Part shown: positions 5,765-7,240 of the stretch, piece after piece
Numbering within the stretch: position 1 is the first letter of the stretch
Layout: the number at the start of each line of letters is the position of its first letter
Source of the DNA: an uncultured Clostridia bacterium
Lineage (GTDB): Bacteria; Bacillota; Clostridia; Oscillospirales; Acutalibacteraceae
Reading direction: 5' to 3'
Assembly: GCA_947165615.1 (NCBI GenBank)
Contig: CAMVBD010000062.1
Coordinates: 1-7,240, forward strand
Length of the DNA stretch: 7,240 bases
Translations under genes and position numbers: made by a program
The notes under the pieces: generated by a model
What the model was told of the DNA's origin: nothing
Seen by the model: only the letters and a program-made list of their open reading frames with translations
Database searches by the model: none

Positions 5765-7240
5765 TTACAAAACCGTATCCGCCAGAACGCCTGCAAGATC
5801 GAAGCTGTCAAACCGCATAATGCTTTCCTCATTCGTCCCGAAGCTGAGGAAGTTGACGCTGCCGTACCATACGGTTTTATTATCCAGTACGGTGAACTTC
5901 TGATGAAAGCTGCTTTTGAGGATAACTTTTAAACCTGCTGCCTCGAGCGTTTGCAGGTTTTCTTTTGTCAGCTCAGCGTTTTCTCCGGTGAAATCCTCCG
6001 GCGGACGGGTGACGACGGAAACGGAAACACCTCTTTGCACTGCTTCCGTAAATGTGGGCAAAAGCTGCTTTAACCGGTTCTTTCGCATAAACGGGGAGAC
6101 GATCAGCATTTCCCTGTCCGCTGTTTTCAGATCCTGCAAAAAGACGGGATAAAAGCTTTTTCCGTCATAGATCACATCCGGCACGGCGGACAGATCCGTA
6201 TCCGTTTTTACATGATATCCGATGGTGGCATAGCTTTTCAGGCGCTTCTGATACATCCGTTCCAGAACGGGGATATGGATATCCACGTAATCATAGATCA
6301 GCACTTCTTTTTTGCCGGGATAGTTTCTGTGCAGCCGCCCCGCGTACTGCGCCACCTTGCCCTTCCATGCGATGGGCAGCGCGAGGAACAGCGTATCCAG
6401 GCGTGGGTAATCGAAGCCTTCGCCCACGTACTTTCCCGTTGCGATCACGATCAACGGTTCTTCCGCCGGGATCGCATTCAACTCTTGAATAGCCTCGCGC
6501 TTTTCTTTTGCGGACGCAGCCCCGGTCAGCACGATCACGTTCTTGCATTTGCCGGTCAGGAGCTCGCGCAGTGTGTTGGCGTGTTCCTTTCGCTCGGTCA
6601 GAATAATTGGCGTCCGTCCACTCTCAACGCTTCTCAATACATCAGAAATAATCACGCCGTTGCGTACTTCACTCTGGGCGAGATCCGAATAGATCTGCGA
6701 GATCATTGTTCCCGGTTCATAGGTCTTTCGGAAAGAGGTGAAGCGTGGCACCAGGAAGTGATCAAACTCCCGTTTCTCCGCCTGCGCCTTTGCGTCTACC
6801 CGGTAGCGGATCGGGCCGCACTGCATAAAAATGATCGGGTGGTGTCCGTCCTGCCGCGTGGGTGTGGCGGTCAGTCCGTAAACGTATTTTGCCGTGACTT
6901 CTTTTAATATAGCTGCAAAATTGACGGCGGAAACATGGTGGCATTCATCTACGATCACCATGCCGTAGTTCTTCACGAGCGGTTTTACGTCATTCCCCGA
7001 AATCAGCGACTGCATCACGGCGATATCCACCACACCGTGCGGCGTGTTCTTTCCCGCGCCGAGCTGTCCGACGGGTGACCACGCCGTTTTTCTGCCGCGC
7101 CCTTTTTTCGGCTCCGGCGGCGTTACGTCAAATCGCAGAAACTGTTCCACCGACTTTTTCCACTGTTCCATCAGCGCCTGTGTATGGAACAGAACCAGTG
7201 TGTTTGTTTTTATCTCGCCGATCAGATAGGCGGCGAGAAC
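5765..7240 (-). CDS. Superfamily 2 helicase with C-terminal PLD-like nuclease domain, TOTE conflict-system type (5' end outside window)
   Basis: 491 residues are visible and the frame is open to the window edge, so the Met at 7171 is internal. Helicase motifs run in order: Ia (LVLFHTQAL), II VDECHH (6935-6952), III GLTATPTRQDGH, IV IILTERKEH, V ATGKYVGEGFDYP, and VI QYAGRLHR (6326-6349). Walker A is not visible; the first residues, VLAAYLIGE, look like those that directly follow GKT in relatives. The C-terminal 150 or so residues contain HQKFTVLD (5882-5905) and GSVNF (5849-5863), the HxK...D...GSxN signature of one phospholipase-D-type half-site. From memory this closely resembles the helicase/nuclease part of clostridial proteins named TOTE conflict system, which often carry an N-terminal archaeo-eukaryotic primase domain. 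That domain, if present, is off-window. The family is thought to act in conflict with invading DNA. GC here is about 58-60% in 6361-6480. Confidence 0.85.
   Translation of the reverse strand, partial: VLAAYLIGEIKTNTLVLFHTQALMEQWKKSVEQFLRFDVTPPEPKKGRGRKTAWSPVGQLGAGKNTPHGVVDIAVMQSLISGNDVKPLVKNYGMVIVDECHHVSAVNFAAILKEVTAKYVYGLTATPTRQDGHHPIIFMQCGPIRYRVDAKAQAEKREFDHFLVPRFTSFRKTYEPGTMISQIYSDLAQSEVRNGVIISDVLRSVESGRTPIILTERKEHANTLRELLTGKCKNVIVLTGAASAKEKREAIQELNAIPAEEPLIVIATGKYVGEGFDYPRLDTLFLALPIAWKGKVAQYAGRLHRNYPGKKEVLIYDYVDIHIPVLERMYQKRLKSYATIGYHVKTDTDLSAVPDVIYDGKSFYPVFLQDLKTADREMLIVSPFMRKNRLKQLLPTFTEAVQRGVSVSVVTRPPEDFTGENAELTKENLQTLEAAGLKVILKSSFHQKFTVLDNKTVWYGSVNFLSFGTNEESIMRFDSFDLAGVLADTVL

Noticed and set aside
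6212..6907. Plus-strand open frame of 231 codons opposite the helicase
   Set aside because: It lies entirely antisense to a region with clear helicase motifs, has no ribosome binding site, and its translation has no recognisable features.

Overview
The window looks like accessory chromosome from a low-to-mid GC Firmicute, most likely an uncultured gut clostridium of the Oscillospiraceae/Lachnospiraceae type. This rests on strong AAGGAG-like ribosome binding sites, a near-perfect sigma-A promoter, and protein families that I recall mainly from Clostridia. The assignment is inference; there is no rRNA or marker gene to confirm it.

Layout. Positions 33-149 hold a multi-hairpin repeat element. 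It abuts the 3' end of a minus-strand AAA-family ATPase of the ATPase_2/DUF234 type with a PD-(D/E)xK-like C-terminus (152-1582). A divergent promoter region (about 1620-1712) follows. A second copy of the repeat element (1713-1864) forms the leader of a plus-strand SAM-dependent methyltransferase (1890-2858). After a 189-base spacer comes a two-gene plus-strand acetyltransferase operon: a single-domain GNAT protein (3048-3548) and, through an ATGA stop/start overlap, a 462-residue protein with three GNAT domains in tandem (3545-4933).

The right part is transcribed on the minus strand and faces the GNAT operon. It contains the 3' two thirds or less of a superfamily 2 helicase with a C-terminal phospholipase-D-like nuclease domain (5765-7240, cut by the window end). 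This has the architecture of the helicase/nuclease part of TOTE conflict-system proteins. Downstream of it are two small AT-rich genes of unknown function (5291-5698 and 4974-5363) that overlap out of frame. A perfect 13-bp inverted repeat brackets these two genes.

The most interesting signals are: (1) the two repeat elements share a run of hairpins at equivalent places, with base changes that preserve pairing, and both are read in the same sense by the flanking genes, one as a 3' UTR and one as a 5' leader; (2) the AT-rich two-gene unit inside the 13-bp inverted repeat next to the defence-like helicase; (3) the triple GNAT fusion. No gene could be given a secure symbol.
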